The notes beneath the pieces were generated by a model, which saw nothing but the letters and a program-made list of their open reading frames with translations, did no database searches and was not told the origin of the DNA. Position numbers and translations under genes: made by a program. Positions 1 through 8,428 of a stretch of 11,904 nt of DNA are shown in pieces. Every line of letters begins with the position of its first letter. The first letter of the stretch is position 1. Source of the DNA: Planctomycetota bacterium (GTDB lineage: Bacteria; Planctomycetota; Phycisphaerae; Sedimentisphaerales; Anaerohalosphaeraceae); the NCBI GenBank assembly GCA_019456245.1, contig VRUF01000063.1, positions 343-12,246 of the forward strand. Reading direction: 5' to 3'.

Positions 1-219
1 AAGTACCACGTCTACGTCTTTCATTGCCTGACGTGCGATCTGGTCATCTCCCATGTCCGCCTCAATGAAATCGATTTTGTCGGCTATGTCGGCGAGGTTA
101 CTTTTTTTGCCGGTAATAAGATTGTCTATAATGCGGACAAAACATCCCTCTTGTACAAGACGACGGCAGATATTAGAACCGATAAATCCGGCACCGCCGG
201 TGACCAGGAACTTTTCCAT
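1..219 (-). CDS. NAD-dependent epimerase/dehydratase (extended SDR), N-terminal part
   Basis: The first 73 codons of a nucleotide-sugar epimerase/dehydratase, cut by the left edge of the window. The start ATG is at 217-219 with a GGAG ribosome-binding site 8 bases upstream. The protein opens directly with the Rossmann strand and the glycine-rich loop GGAGFIG (residues 8-14). An acidic residue at the end of beta-2 follows (IIDNL, Asp32), which in this family contacts the adenine ribose of NAD, and then the 'TGKKSNL' and 'EADMGD' (53-58) segments typical of extended SDRs acting on UDP-sugars, such as UDP-glucose or UDP-GlcNAc 4-epimerases and UDP-glucuronate enzymes. The catalytic YxxxK lies outside the window, so the exact substrate cannot be assigned. 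It follows the exopolysaccharide kinase gene in the same direction after 139 bp and has its own candidate promoter, so it may be expressed partly independently. Its likely job is to supply a sugar precursor for the polysaccharide. Family call is firm; reaction is inferred. Confidence 0.9.
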   Translation of the reverse strand, partial: MEKFLVTGGAGFIGSNICRRLVQEGCFVRIIDNLITGKKSNLADIADKIDFIEADMGDDQIARQAMKDVDVVL

Positions 220-317
220 AAAATTGCTCCAGATAAACTGTCAGCAGGTACAGCTACTGCTTCAAATACACATCATCCAGACACACCGTCTATTGGAGTG
301 TCATACATCAACCAAAA

Positions 318-346
318 TGTATACTTGCGATACAGCCCTTTGTCAA
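318..346 (-). promoter_or_regulatory. Candidate sigma70-type promoter for the epimerase gene
   Basis: On the minus strand a perfect -35 TTGACA (plus positions 341-346) is followed after exactly 17 bases by TATACA (318-323), a good -10. The predicted transcription start is near 311, giving a leader of about 90 bases before the epimerase ATG at 219. The elements lie in the 139-bp gap between the kinase stop and the epimerase start, the second-longest non-coding gap in the window. This supports an internal promoter that uncouples the epimerase from the upstream operon. Assigned by eye only. Confidence 0.55.
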
Positions 347-352
347 GATGTT

Positions 353-369
353 TTCCTGCTAGACAGGAA
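353..369 (-). repeat. Small inverted repeat over the kinase stop codon
   Basis: TTCCTG and CAGGAA form a perfect 6-bp stem with a 5-base loop (CTAGA) that contains the TAG stop of the BY-kinase gene. No T-run follows in either direction, so it does not look like an intrinsic terminator. It could be a minor mRNA 3' structure, or chance. Confidence 0.3.
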
Positions 370-2590
370 CAGTTTCATGTGACTTTGCAATATCCTGGTA
401 TTCCTGGTATGAACGGTAAACTTCACGGAAGTATCCACCCTTTAATGAACGAACACCCATCAATACCGCACCAACCAGATTTGCATTGATCTCACGTAGT
501 TCACGCAGCGTACGTTGCGCGGTACCTCGCCTCGTCGACATTGCATTGAACACGACTATTGTGCCATCTGTAGCTGCGACAAGCATCTTTGCTTCACTTA
601 CGAGAAGCGGAGGTCCGTCAACGATCACATAGTCATATTTTTTGCTTAGATCATCGATGATGTCTTTCATCCTGCTGCTTCCAAGCATTTCTGCCGTGTT
701 AATGGGCATCTGACCGCTGTCAACTATGTCGAGACCTTCGATACCGGACGTACGTACCACATCTGGCATATCGCATTGTCCCATCAGGTAGTTACTCAAA
801 CCCATATCTGAAACATCCGTGGAAAGCTCGCCATTTCCGGTTTTTGGGAAAAGATCAACAGTCGAAGGTTTCTGGAAGTTTGTGTCAATCAATACAACGC
901 TGCGGTCATCTGCGATCAGTGTATAGCACAAGTTCACTGCTGTCGTCGTTTTACCGTCTTCCATAGCAGCACTTGTAATAAGCAGTGACTTATTCGATCC
1001 GCCTGTATTGTTCAGTTTTAGGTTAGTTCTTAATTGACGGTAGCATTCACTCATTATTGAATAAGGAGCTTGTTGTACAACGTGACAAAGCTCTACGTTG
1101 CGGACTGCCGTATCCTCGGACTTATGGCAAATGGTCCCCAGAAGGGGGGTTCTAAGGTGTTTCATTATATCGCGTGGCGTACGGACTAAATCGTTGAGCA
1201 ATTCGATCAGAAATGCAAGTCCGATACCCACCATAAGGCCAAGCATAAAACCACCGGGGACAAAAACTTTTATCTTTGGCGAACTCATCTTATTCGGAGG
1301 TGTCGCACTACTGGCACGCTGCAGCTTATTTACAGTGGGGTCTTCGTGTCTAGTTTTTAATTTTCGTATACGATCCTCGGTACTGACAATGTCATCACGT
1401 ATTTTGTCTCTTTGTACGACTTGTTTAATATAACCGGTACGAATCACACTCAGGGTCTTATATTCTTCACGAGCCTCTATCTGTTGTTTTTGGAACGCGT
1501 CTCTTTCGGATGTTACCATTATCAGTTCGTCATTAATTTGAACGAGCTTAGATTGACGCGACAAATTCGAGATATACGTTGTTCGCTTTGCAATCTCGTT
1601 TTTTGTTTGCTGTATCGCGTCCCGAGTTTCCTTGAGTTGTCGATGCTCCTCACCTAAATGTGTCAATTTCTCAGCGAGGGCCATTTCAAGGCTAATGAGT
1701 CTTAATCGCAAACTATGTGCAGTTGGATCATTGTCTGCTTCTGTCTTTACGAGGTCGTCAAAATCGCCTTCTGATCGCTTTCGAAGGATATTTGCATATG
1801 TTTCCATTTTGCTAGCTTCGGCTGTGATTGTATTAAGGCTGCCTTCTACTTGCACAAGCTTGCCGTCTAAATAAGACCGGAAGTTCGTTTCACCAAGATT
1901 AGCGAATTTTGTCCCTTCACGAATTCCCTCAAGTGCTGTTTCTGCGGTTCGCAGATTGTCCTGTAGAGTAACCAGTCGCTCATTCCGTTTTTTAATTTGT
2001 GCCATAACATCGCCCTTAGCTTGAACATTTTCTACTGCCAGGAACCGTGTAACCATCTCATTTGTGATCAACGCTGCATCTATAGCACTGCCGCATCTCA
2101 TCGAAACAAAAATGTAATTCATATCCTTTCGTGTAGATGCGTTAAGATTATCGTTTAGATTTTCAAGCCGCTTGATCTCGTCACTACCAAAAGACTTATA
2201 CCATGATGTATTTTGTACATTATCTGAGTCACGCAAAAGCGTTCGGAGGTGCACCGGCTGTTTAAGTGAGAAAGCTTTCGATTTACGGAAGTTAAAGAAA
2301 ATGTTCTGGTTAGGTGTCGCCGTTGTAAAAATGTCAGGGTCTTCAGCACCGGAAGGTGAAACCAAGATTAACGCCTGTGCTGAATATTTGGGCGCATATT
2401 TGTAGAGTAGAAACCAACTGCCGCCACCTATACATGTGCCAATTACGGTCATGAACACAATAAGAAATATATGCCTGCGAATAATGCCTAAAATCTCTTT
2501 TGGCGTCATGCCCTGCGCTGCCATCTGTGCAGGCATACGATTTACGTTTGTCCTAGCGGGCACGTTTCTTGTTTGAAATTGACCTGCCAT
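359..2590 (-). CDS. Wzz/BY-kinase fusion: polysaccharide chain-length determinant and tyrosine autokinase
   Basis: A 743-residue inner-membrane protein of the Wzc/GumC-like class, which controls length and export of exopolysaccharide by cycles of tyrosine autophosphorylation. The N-terminal Wzz domain begins after a short cytoplasmic tail: TM1 about 41-63, a long periplasmic part with coiled-coil-rich helices (about 195-420), then TM2 about 442-463 with a PGG at its start. The cytoplasmic ATPase has Walker A at 541-548 (AAMEDGKT, Lys547), Walker A' at 565-573 (VVLIDTNFQ, Asp569), Walker B at 654-661 (YVIVDGPP, Asp658) and a short C-terminal tyrosine cluster (Tyr720, 725, 728, 731). Walker A' is degenerate: the usual D-x-D-x-R reads D-T-N-F-Q. 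The start has an AAGGAG site 10 bases upstream. It lies 49 bp after the TPR gene in the same direction, so is probably co-transcribed. Partner of the Wza-like lipoprotein encoded at 9473-11038. Family call is very sure; kinase activity is less sure because of the A' changes. Confidence 0.95.
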   Translation of the reverse strand: MAGQFQTRNVPARTNVNRMPAQMAAQGMTPKEILGIIRRHIFLIVFMTVIGTCIGGGSWFLLYKYAPKYSAQALILVSPSGAEDPDIFTTATPNQNIFFNFRKSKAFSLKQPVHLRTLLRDSDNVQNTSWYKSFGSDEIKRLENLNDNLNASTRKDMNYIFVSMRCGSAIDAALITNEMVTRFLAVENVQAKGDVMAQIKKRNERLVTLQDNLRTAETALEGIREGTKFANLGETNFRSYLDGKLVQVEGSLNTITAEASKMETYANILRKRSEGDFDDLVKTEADNDPTAHSLRLRLISLEMALAEKLTHLGEEHRQLKETRDAIQQTKNEIAKRTTYISNLSRQSKLVQINDELIMVTSERDAFQKQQIEAREEYKTLSVIRTGYIKQVVQRDKIRDDIVSTEDRIRKLKTRHEDPTVNKLQRASSATPPNKMSSPKIKVFVPGGFMLGLMVGIGLAFLIELLNDLVRTPRDIMKHLRTPLLGTICHKSEDTAVRNVELCHVVQQAPYSIMSECYRQLRTNLKLNNTGGSNKSLLITSAAMEDGKTTTAVNLCYTLIADDRSVVLIDTNFQKPSTVDLFPKTGNGELSTDVSDMGLSNYLMGQCDMPDVVRTSGIEGLDIVDSGQMPINTAEMLGSSRMKDIIDDLSKKYDYVIVDGPPLLVSEAKMLVAATDGTIVVFNAMSTRRGTAQRTLRELREINANLVGAVLMGVRSLKGGYFREVYRSYQEYQDIAKSHETVPV

Positions 2591-2639
2591 AATATCTGAT
2601 CTCCTTTACCGGACGTTAAGCCCTGTTATATGCATACAG

Positions 2640-5600
2640 TTAGTTGTTTGAAGCATTGCTAAGGGCATCCCTCAATTTTTCTATATTCTTTTTCGCTATT
2701 TTGCCTTCACTTTTTTCTATCGCGAGTTTATACGAAGCTATTGCATCGTCGTACTGTTCAAGACCTTCTTGAGCTATTCCAAGGTGATAAAAAATTTCCC
2801 ATCCTATGGGGTTGTTTTGTTTTTTGAATAGATTTATTGCTTCCTGAAGCAACTGCTCGGCTTGTTCATACTTGCCGATCTTACACAAAGCGTAGGCATA
2901 AGTATCCATCTTGTTAGCATCAGTAGGGGACATCTTATGAGATTTTTTTGCATAGTCTACAGCCTTCTCGGTGTCTTGGTTGTTGTCAATGTAAAGATAT
3001 GCCAGGTTGTTCATGACATTGGAATTGTTAGGTTGTATAACTAGCATTGATTCGTAGACCTTAATTGCTTCCAATAGAGATATTGTTGTTGGATTCGTCA
3101 TGTAATCCGTGATAAATATTTTCGCTTTCAAGTCCATAACCATAAGATGGTCTCGTTCTTGTCCTTCTGTCAGACGAAGAGCAATGTCTGCATAATGCAA
3201 CGCTTCGTCAAAGTCCCTATTTTCTTGTGCGAGAATGCATAGCATAAGGTTTGCAGGCAGTAAGTCTGGTTCCGTTTGGAGGCGCTTGTTGCACCATTTC
3301 GTTACATCCTGCGGTCCAAGGGCTTTCGACATTTCCCTTAGAAGCTTAAAAATCAAATCATCGTCCTTGTTGCTCTTTTCTATGGCTTCGTTATAGCACT
3401 CAATTGCCTTCTGCCGATTGCCAAGATACAACTCCGAGTTAGCCATATTCAAATATGCTACTGGAGCAGATTCGGTGTTAATGTACTGCTGTGCATACTT
3501 AATAACGGCCTTATGTTTGCGTAATTTACGTAGAGAACCGAGATAACCGTCAAGAGCACTCATATTTTTTACGGTTTCATTGCTTAGCTTCCATGACTTA
3601 AGGAAGCGTTTTTCTGCCTCTTGGAATCGCCCGGCTTGAAACGCATAATTACCGGAACGAGATAGCCAGTGCACACTTTCCGGATATTTTTTAAGAACTT
3701 GCGTGTAGAACTGTCCCAGGTCAAGCCTGCGACCCGCTTCAATATAAAACGTTTCAAGCATCGCCCACAAATCCAAAGACGCACGGTCATCCTTTACTGC
3801 CTGAACCAGAAGGCCAATTGCCTCGTTCATGTTGCCGCTCCGCCTGTAAGCGTTTGCCAGTTCAAGTTGAACAGACGAGGTAACATCTATTGACATGCTT
3901 TCTTGAAGATCCTTGATAGCTTGCTCTAGATTTCCACTGAGCATATTAATCTGACCGCGAAGACGCCATGCGACCGCATTTTCCGGAACAACCGCTAGCG
4001 TTTCATTAATCAGTGTGCGGGCTTCGTCAATTTTACCCTTTGATATCCTGGACCATGCTTCAAGCATTAAAGCACGAGGTTCGTCCTTATGGCGTTTCTT
4101 GAAACTTGCCAACTTGAGATCTGCTTCTTCAAAAAGCTTGGTTTCAAGGAAATACTGAATCTGTAGAAGTTCATTGTCAACTGTTTTGTCAACTGCCAGC
4201 AGCGTTTCAGTATATCGCTTAAGGCTTTCCTTGTCTTTGAGAAGCAAAGATACTTTTGCCAGACCTTGCAAAACCTTGCTATCTTTTGGATTGGTTTCAT
4301 GCCGTGCTAAAAGAATGTCTTTCGCTTTCTCAAATTGACCGTCACGAATGTGAAATTGCCACATTATATCTTGACGATCGATAAGTATACGTTTCGCATC
4401 TTCGTGCCTGCCGGTTATACGGAGATACTCAGAGTAAATATCAAGTACTTTATCGTTGCGAGAATCAAACGTATAAGCCTTTTCTAAAGCCACACCTGCT
4501 ACGCCGTGATAGAAAGCTTTTTGTTTCTTGTCGATCTCTTTTTCAGCAAGTTCCATCGCTAGCATACCAAGCTGCATATTTGTCTCAAGGTTTGGAAAGC
4601 GTTTCATCAAATCTTGCATTATTGCAATAGCTTTATTTGGTTCTTTGTCCATGACAAGTCTGCTATATCCGACTTGCAGTTGCCAATCGGTGGGGTTAAG
4701 TGTTATCGCTCTGGCCAGAATGGTCTCAAGTTCTTTTCGTTGTATTGAACTGACATTCATGCCAAGTTTGGCATTTCGTGCTTGAATGGCAATGACTGCC
4801 TGCCTGGCCAGTGTTCCGTCAAGTGGATTCATTTTTGCAGCTGACTCGGCCATTTCAACTGCTTTATCATAATCCTTAAGTGTTACGTATATCCGACTTT
4901 TGAGCATAAAGACGTACGGGGACAGGGGGCGAACTTCAAGGCAGGTATCAAGACGATTAATCGCGTTTTGCAATGAATCATTAAGTATGTCCAGATGCCC
5001 GGCATAAAACTCACCGTTGCACCCATCAAGGTTATACTCACGCGCGATCCCTACCAATTTGGTCGCTTGCGGTATATCCTGATTGGAAACCGCGATGTCG
5101 AAAAGAGCCGAAACAGCTTTCTTGTTGCCAGGCTGTATCTCAAGAACTTTTTCAAACTCTACCTGTGACAAATCCAGTTCACCCACACTTGTATAATAAA
5201 ATCCAAGTTCAACATGCCGTTTGAGATCATCGGAAATATCGTTTAGCTCAGCAATTCTAAGTTCCCTATGGCGTTCCTCCGCGACATTCAATGGATCGGG
5301 CTCGGCTAGAAAACGTCGGAAAATCCTGGAATTCATGTTTTCCGGATGTTCTTTCAGAAATGCATCGATTAGATCCTGTGCAGCGACCTTATCGCCAGAC
5401 CGCAATAGATCTCTACACACTCCAATTGGCGTAGAGACCAGTTCTGGGCGCAATTTCAGGAGCGTTTTGATCAGTTCTACACGCTCTTTTCGATACTTTT
5501 CCAGATCTAATTGAGAGTACGTTTCTCCATCTGGACTTTTGGGGTTAACTGAAGACGATCCTTCACTCTTCAGCACACCGGAGAGATAAGCTATCTGTTG

Positions 5601-7457
5601 TGTAAGCAGATCGATTTTTAGAGATATAGTTTCGGGAGTCTGTGCATCAAGTTCGGAAAGTACGGTCTTGGCATCATCGAGTTGTCTGTTATTGATATAT
5701 GCCAATACCCTGGTTTGTTTACTTCGTTCCGTTACACTTACATTCTCATCAAAAAGATCAATTGCCGCAATAGCCCTGGCAGGTTCTCGTAACCGTAGCA
5801 ATATCTCCGCATAATCCAACAACGCCTCAGGTTTGGTTGCTGCAATACTCACAAAGTACTTGTTTTTATAATGATTGAAAAGTGCATTCGCCAAAAAATC
5901 TAATCTTGCACCGATTTCAGGTCGCTTAGCGAACATTTGTGATAATATGTAAGACACAAACGTATCAACATTTTCAGTAGCATTAAATATTTCATAACAC
6001 GTGAAAAGCTCCCGAATTGCTGTCTCATTGTCCCCTTTTACCATTGCGAGCAGTCCATCCCACTTAGCGAAGATGACCTTGTTCTCCGTCAAATACTGTT
6101 TGATGTCATGAATCAACAATTCCATCTCAGATATCGCACGATCCTTCTCTTCCGCGTTTCCCATTTTATTTGCCAAAATAGCCCGTTCTGTCTGGAGCAA
6201 GGCTTGCAATGAACGAACCGAATAATAATTCACGCGCCCCAGTTGCTCGCGAGGGCCCGGTATTATTTTGGCATCGGGAAGATTCGAAGCTTTTTCTGAT
6301 GTCTTGATAGCATTACGCAAGGACTGTTCATTTTTATTAATCGAAAAGTCATAATAATAATAGTTTGCGAGCATCCTTGCATACTGAACGTTTTCCTCAT
6401 CGAGTGCCACGGCTTTTTCCATGGTTATTATTGCATCGGATAACGAATTGTCTAGCATGTAAAAAGACGTATGTGCCGTATACACTTCCGCATTTGTATT
6501 ATTTGCTTTTACAAGTTCCTCGTATTCAACTTGTAATTCCTTCATTTTTTGTATGCGTTCGTCCTTATCTGTTATTGCGATTACTTGAGTAGCTTTAAGA
6601 TTAAGCAGGGCGATCTCTATTTTCGCCCTGTTCTCGGCTAGCTCTAATCCTTCGGTCAGAACTGCATATTGTGCATCTTTTGCACTTTTGAGTGCATTAG
6701 GAAATGTACGAGCACTTAACAATATGCCCAGTTTCCAATGAGCCCTTGCCAGATATAGATAAATATCGGCATCGGAAGGCGACAGTTCTTGTAAATATCT
6801 CAGTTCAACGATAGTGTTTTCGGTAGATTTTTCCGCATTGGTTGTCTGACCTGAAGTTACGATCTCAAGCGTCGCACGTGCCTTCGCTTTCAACACAAAC
6901 ACATCTTCCTCCATGCCTGTGTCTTTCAATACGTTGATCAGATATGTAGCTGTTGTCTCAACAGTCCTCCATACCGGATTTCCACTTCCTCCGCCAACTT
7001 GACTGCGGCTGTCACCGGCTTCGTAATAGTATTTCAATAAATTCATCCGTGCGCCGACATGTTTTGGCGCAATGTCAGTGACTTGCGTCCAGCAACCTGG
7101 CAATTTTTTCCAGTCCATAGGATGAAAAGCATTGTCAATCTTGAAAAGCTCGGCAAGGGTAAAGAGTATCTCCACTTTTTGATCGACATCTCTGGCACAT
7201 CCATATGCTTTCCTGTAGCTCTCTTGGACAAGCCTATATTGAGCGCCTATCGCCTCTTGTTTCTCCTTGCTGAAATCATTCGATGCGACAGCAGATTCGA
7301 TCTCGGCGGTTACTTTTGCGAGCAATTCTTCCGCATCATTGATATATTCAAGTGGATCTTTGCTGTATTTCAGTCCCAGAAAGATTACTGCGCAGAGAAC
7401 AATTACAAGAAGAAGTGAGCCTATAAGTGCTATTTTCTTATTTAATCTTTTAGCCAT
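2640..7457 (-). CDS. Giant membrane-anchored tetratricopeptide repeat protein of the exosortase locus
   Basis: A 1605-residue protein with a short basic N-terminus (MAKRLNKK), one hydrophobic segment at about 9-29 and no lipobox, then TPR-type helical repeats to the end. Clear TPR units are visible near the C-terminus: about 1479-1515 (NNLAYLYIDNNQDTEKAVDYAKK), 1516-1550 (YAYALCKIGKYEQAEQLLQEAI) and 1553-1586 (YHLGIAQEGLEQYDDAIASYKLAI). The middle is more degenerate but keeps the same A/L/Y spacing. The N-terminal anchor implies that the repeat solenoid faces the periplasm (inference). TPR proteins (PrsT type, about 900 residues) accompany exosortase/PEP-CTERM loci and are thought to scaffold export; this one is much longer. 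The ATG at 7455-7457 lies inside the end of epsI (16-bp overlap, different frame) with AAGGG about 9 bases upstream, which suggests translational coupling. The next gene is the BY-kinase, 49 bp away. The exact role is unknown; a scaffold between exosortase and polysaccharide export is the best guess. Confidence 0.9.
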   Translation of the reverse strand: MAKRLNKKIALIGSLLLVIVLCAVIFLGLKYSKDPLEYINDAEELLAKVTAEIESAVASNDFSKEKQEAIGAQYRLVQESYRKAYGCARDVDQKVEILFTLAELFKIDNAFHPMDWKKLPGCWTQVTDIAPKHVGARMNLLKYYYEAGDSRSQVGGGSGNPVWRTVETTATYLINVLKDTGMEEDVFVLKAKARATLEIVTSGQTTNAEKSTENTIVELRYLQELSPSDADIYLYLARAHWKLGILLSARTFPNALKSAKDAQYAVLTEGLELAENRAKIEIALLNLKATQVIAITDKDERIQKMKELQVEYEELVKANNTNAEVYTAHTSFYMLDNSLSDAIITMEKAVALDEENVQYARMLANYYYYDFSINKNEQSLRNAIKTSEKASNLPDAKIIPGPREQLGRVNYYSVRSLQALLQTERAILANKMGNAEEKDRAISEMELLIHDIKQYLTENKVIFAKWDGLLAMVKGDNETAIRELFTCYEIFNATENVDTFVSYILSQMFAKRPEIGARLDFLANALFNHYKNKYFVSIAATKPEALLDYAEILLRLREPARAIAAIDLFDENVSVTERSKQTRVLAYINNRQLDDAKTVLSELDAQTPETISLKIDLLTQQIAYLSGVLKSEGSSSVNPKSPDGETYSQLDLEKYRKERVELIKTLLKLRPELVSTPIGVCRDLLRSGDKVAAQDLIDAFLKEHPENMNSRIFRRFLAEPDPLNVAEERHRELRIAELNDISDDLKRHVELGFYYTSVGELDLSQVEFEKVLEIQPGNKKAVSALFDIAVSNQDIPQATKLVGIAREYNLDGCNGEFYAGHLDILNDSLQNAINRLDTCLEVRPLSPYVFMLKSRIYVTLKDYDKAVEMAESAAKMNPLDGTLARQAVIAIQARNAKLGMNVSSIQRKELETILARAITLNPTDWQLQVGYSRLVMDKEPNKAIAIMQDLMKRFPNLETNMQLGMLAMELAEKEIDKKQKAFYHGVAGVALEKAYTFDSRNDKVLDIYSEYLRITGRHEDAKRILIDRQDIMWQFHIRDGQFEKAKDILLARHETNPKDSKVLQGLAKVSLLLKDKESLKRYTETLLAVDKTVDNELLQIQYFLETKLFEEADLKLASFKKRHKDEPRALMLEAWSRISKGKIDEARTLINETLAVVPENAVAWRLRGQINMLSGNLEQAIKDLQESMSIDVTSSVQLELANAYRRSGNMNEAIGLLVQAVKDDRASLDLWAMLETFYIEAGRRLDLGQFYTQVLKKYPESVHWLSRSGNYAFQAGRFQEAEKRFLKSWKLSNETVKNMSALDGYLGSLRKLRKHKAVIKYAQQYINTESAPVAYLNMANSELYLGNRQKAIECYNEAIEKSNKDDDLIFKLLREMSKALGPQDVTKWCNKRLQTEPDLLPANLMLCILAQENRDFDEALHYADIALRLTEGQERDHLMVMDLKAKIFITDYMTNPTTISLLEAIKVYESMLVIQPNNSNVMNNLAYLYIDNNQDTEKAVDYAKKSHKMSPTDANKMDTYAYALCKIGKYEQAEQLLQEAINLFKKQNNPIGWEIFYHLGIAQEGLEQYDDAIASYKLAIEKSEGKIAKKNIEKLRDALSNASNN

Positions 7458-8311
7458 ACCATGAATCCCTTATCTAATCCAATGTCAAAACTAGTTAATG
7501 TCAGCAGTGCTGATAATTTTTTTTTTGTCGAATCTTTTCTGCCGTCGTTCTGTTTCCAGTCAGGCCAGTGTTCTTTTTCCAGAAGCGGAACAAGCGTGCG
7601 CAATAGTTTTTCACTTGCTTCAAGGGTTTCTTCTTGTTTCGGTCTTATTCTACTTCTATAGCCTGACTTTCCGTAAAAATCCCATTCAACCTTTGAAAAA
7701 TATGAGTACCTGCCGAATAGATTCTTAATCATTATTGCCCGGACGCCTTCTCGACTGTTGGCGTAAGCCCCGTTTGCTCGGAAGAAATAAAGACGAGCAA
7801 AATTTGTAACGTTCCAGTCCAGATTATTACGTGGGTGAAAAACGAGATATTTCACTTTAATATCTCTTTGCTGTTGCCCTTTACCAATCGATAAAGTGAG
7901 GCTCTGGCTGGTCTGTTGCTTATAGCCGGAACCAACATAACATTCTTCCGGCACATGCGGAACCTGATCGGGATTGCCCGTGTAGTACGTGACGAAAAGA
8001 GAGCAGAAACGCGTTGGGCTGTATGTGCCGGCTTCGGTATCTTCCAGTGTCCATTGTATATACTCATCGGTGCCAAGGCTCTCTAGAACGTCCAGATTTT
8101 CGATTTTGCCTCGATTTACAATCTTATACGGTAATAACAGCAACTCATCCATATTGTCCATGGATTTCTTAAGAGGTATGGCCTCTTTATCCAAGACAAT
8201 ATCGCAAAATTCAATCACCGCGTCCTTACTTACTGCTGCTACAGCAAGGACTATTACGCAGATCAAAAAAGTCGACTGCAAATATGGTTTTATTGCTTTG
8301 CTAACTGCCAT
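7442..8311 (-). CDS. epsI: Exosortase-associated protein, EpsI family (DUF3485-type)
   Basis: A 289-residue protein that accompanies exosortases, where EpsI occurs either as a separate gene or as a C-terminal extension of the exosortase. Here it is separate and follows the exosortase gene after 117 bp. An N-terminal membrane segment (about 12-28, FLICVIVLAVAAV) anchors a periplasmic domain. The family signature, H-x-P-E-x-C followed by a glycine-rich turn, appears as VPHVPEECYVGSGY (117-130), preceded by the LFVTYY strand (105-110). Further on is the RYSYFSKVEWDFY segment (201-213). The biochemical role of the family is not established; it is thought to assist sorting or polysaccharide coupling. 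Its start has only a weak ribosome-binding site (GAG 8 bases upstream). Near the 3' end it carries a run of ten A in the coding strand (plus 7517-7526, Lys-Lys-Lys at 263-265), where slippage in either direction would truncate the protein. Its last codons overlap the start of the TPR gene. Confidence 0.85.
   Translation of the reverse strand: MAVSKAIKPYLQSTFLICVIVLAVAAVSKDAVIEFCDIVLDKEAIPLKKSMDNMDELLLLPYKIVNRGKIENLDVLESLGTDEYIQWTLEDTEAGTYSPTRFCSLFVTYYTGNPDQVPHVPEECYVGSGYKQQTSQSLTLSIGKGQQQRDIKVKYLVFHPRNNLDWNVTNFARLYFFRANGAYANSREGVRAIMIKNLFGRYSYFSKVEWDFYGKSGYRSRIRPKQEETLEASEKLLRTLVPLLEKEHWPDWKQNDGRKDSTKKKLSALLTLTSFDIGLDKGFMVWLKD
7517..7526 (-). other. A10 slippery homopolymer inside epsI
   Basis: Ten consecutive T on the plus strand, read as ACA AAA AAA AAA TTA in epsI. 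One added A leads to TAG after 11 further codons counted from the end of the lysine run's frame change, and one lost A leads to TGA within about six codons. The tract lies about 60 bases before the TPR start codon. It is the longest homopolymer seen in the window. Confidence 0.6.
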
Positions 8312-8376
8312 ATCAAGAACTCGATACCTCTAAAACATTAAAGCATTCTGAATAACTTAAACCGCTTTTACTTAGC

Positions 8377-8410
8377 GCAGGCAAAAATACAGGGCAACTG
8401 TAAAGCCTGC
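8377..8410 (-). repeat. Two-tier hairpin between exosortase and epsI
   Basis: Outer arms GCAGGC (8377-8382) and GCCTGC (8405-8410) enclose inner arms TACAG (8388-8392) and CTGTA (8398-8402) around a GGCAA loop, with an internal loop of five bases on one side and two on the other. All 11 pairs are Watson-Crick. It lies in the 117-bp gap just after the exosortase stop. No T-run follows on the minus strand, so a plain rho-independent terminator is unlikely. An mRNA-stability or processing element that sets different levels of exosortase and downstream products is possible (inference). The rest of the gap shows nothing recognisable. Confidence 0.5.
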
Positions 8411-8428
8411 CTGTATAAGCTGCCCATG

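Noticed and set aside
151..489. A 112-residue open frame on the plus strand across the gap between epimerase and kinase
   Set aside because: It lies antisense to both flanking genes and the promoter, has low-complexity composition and no recognisable domain or ribosome-binding site.
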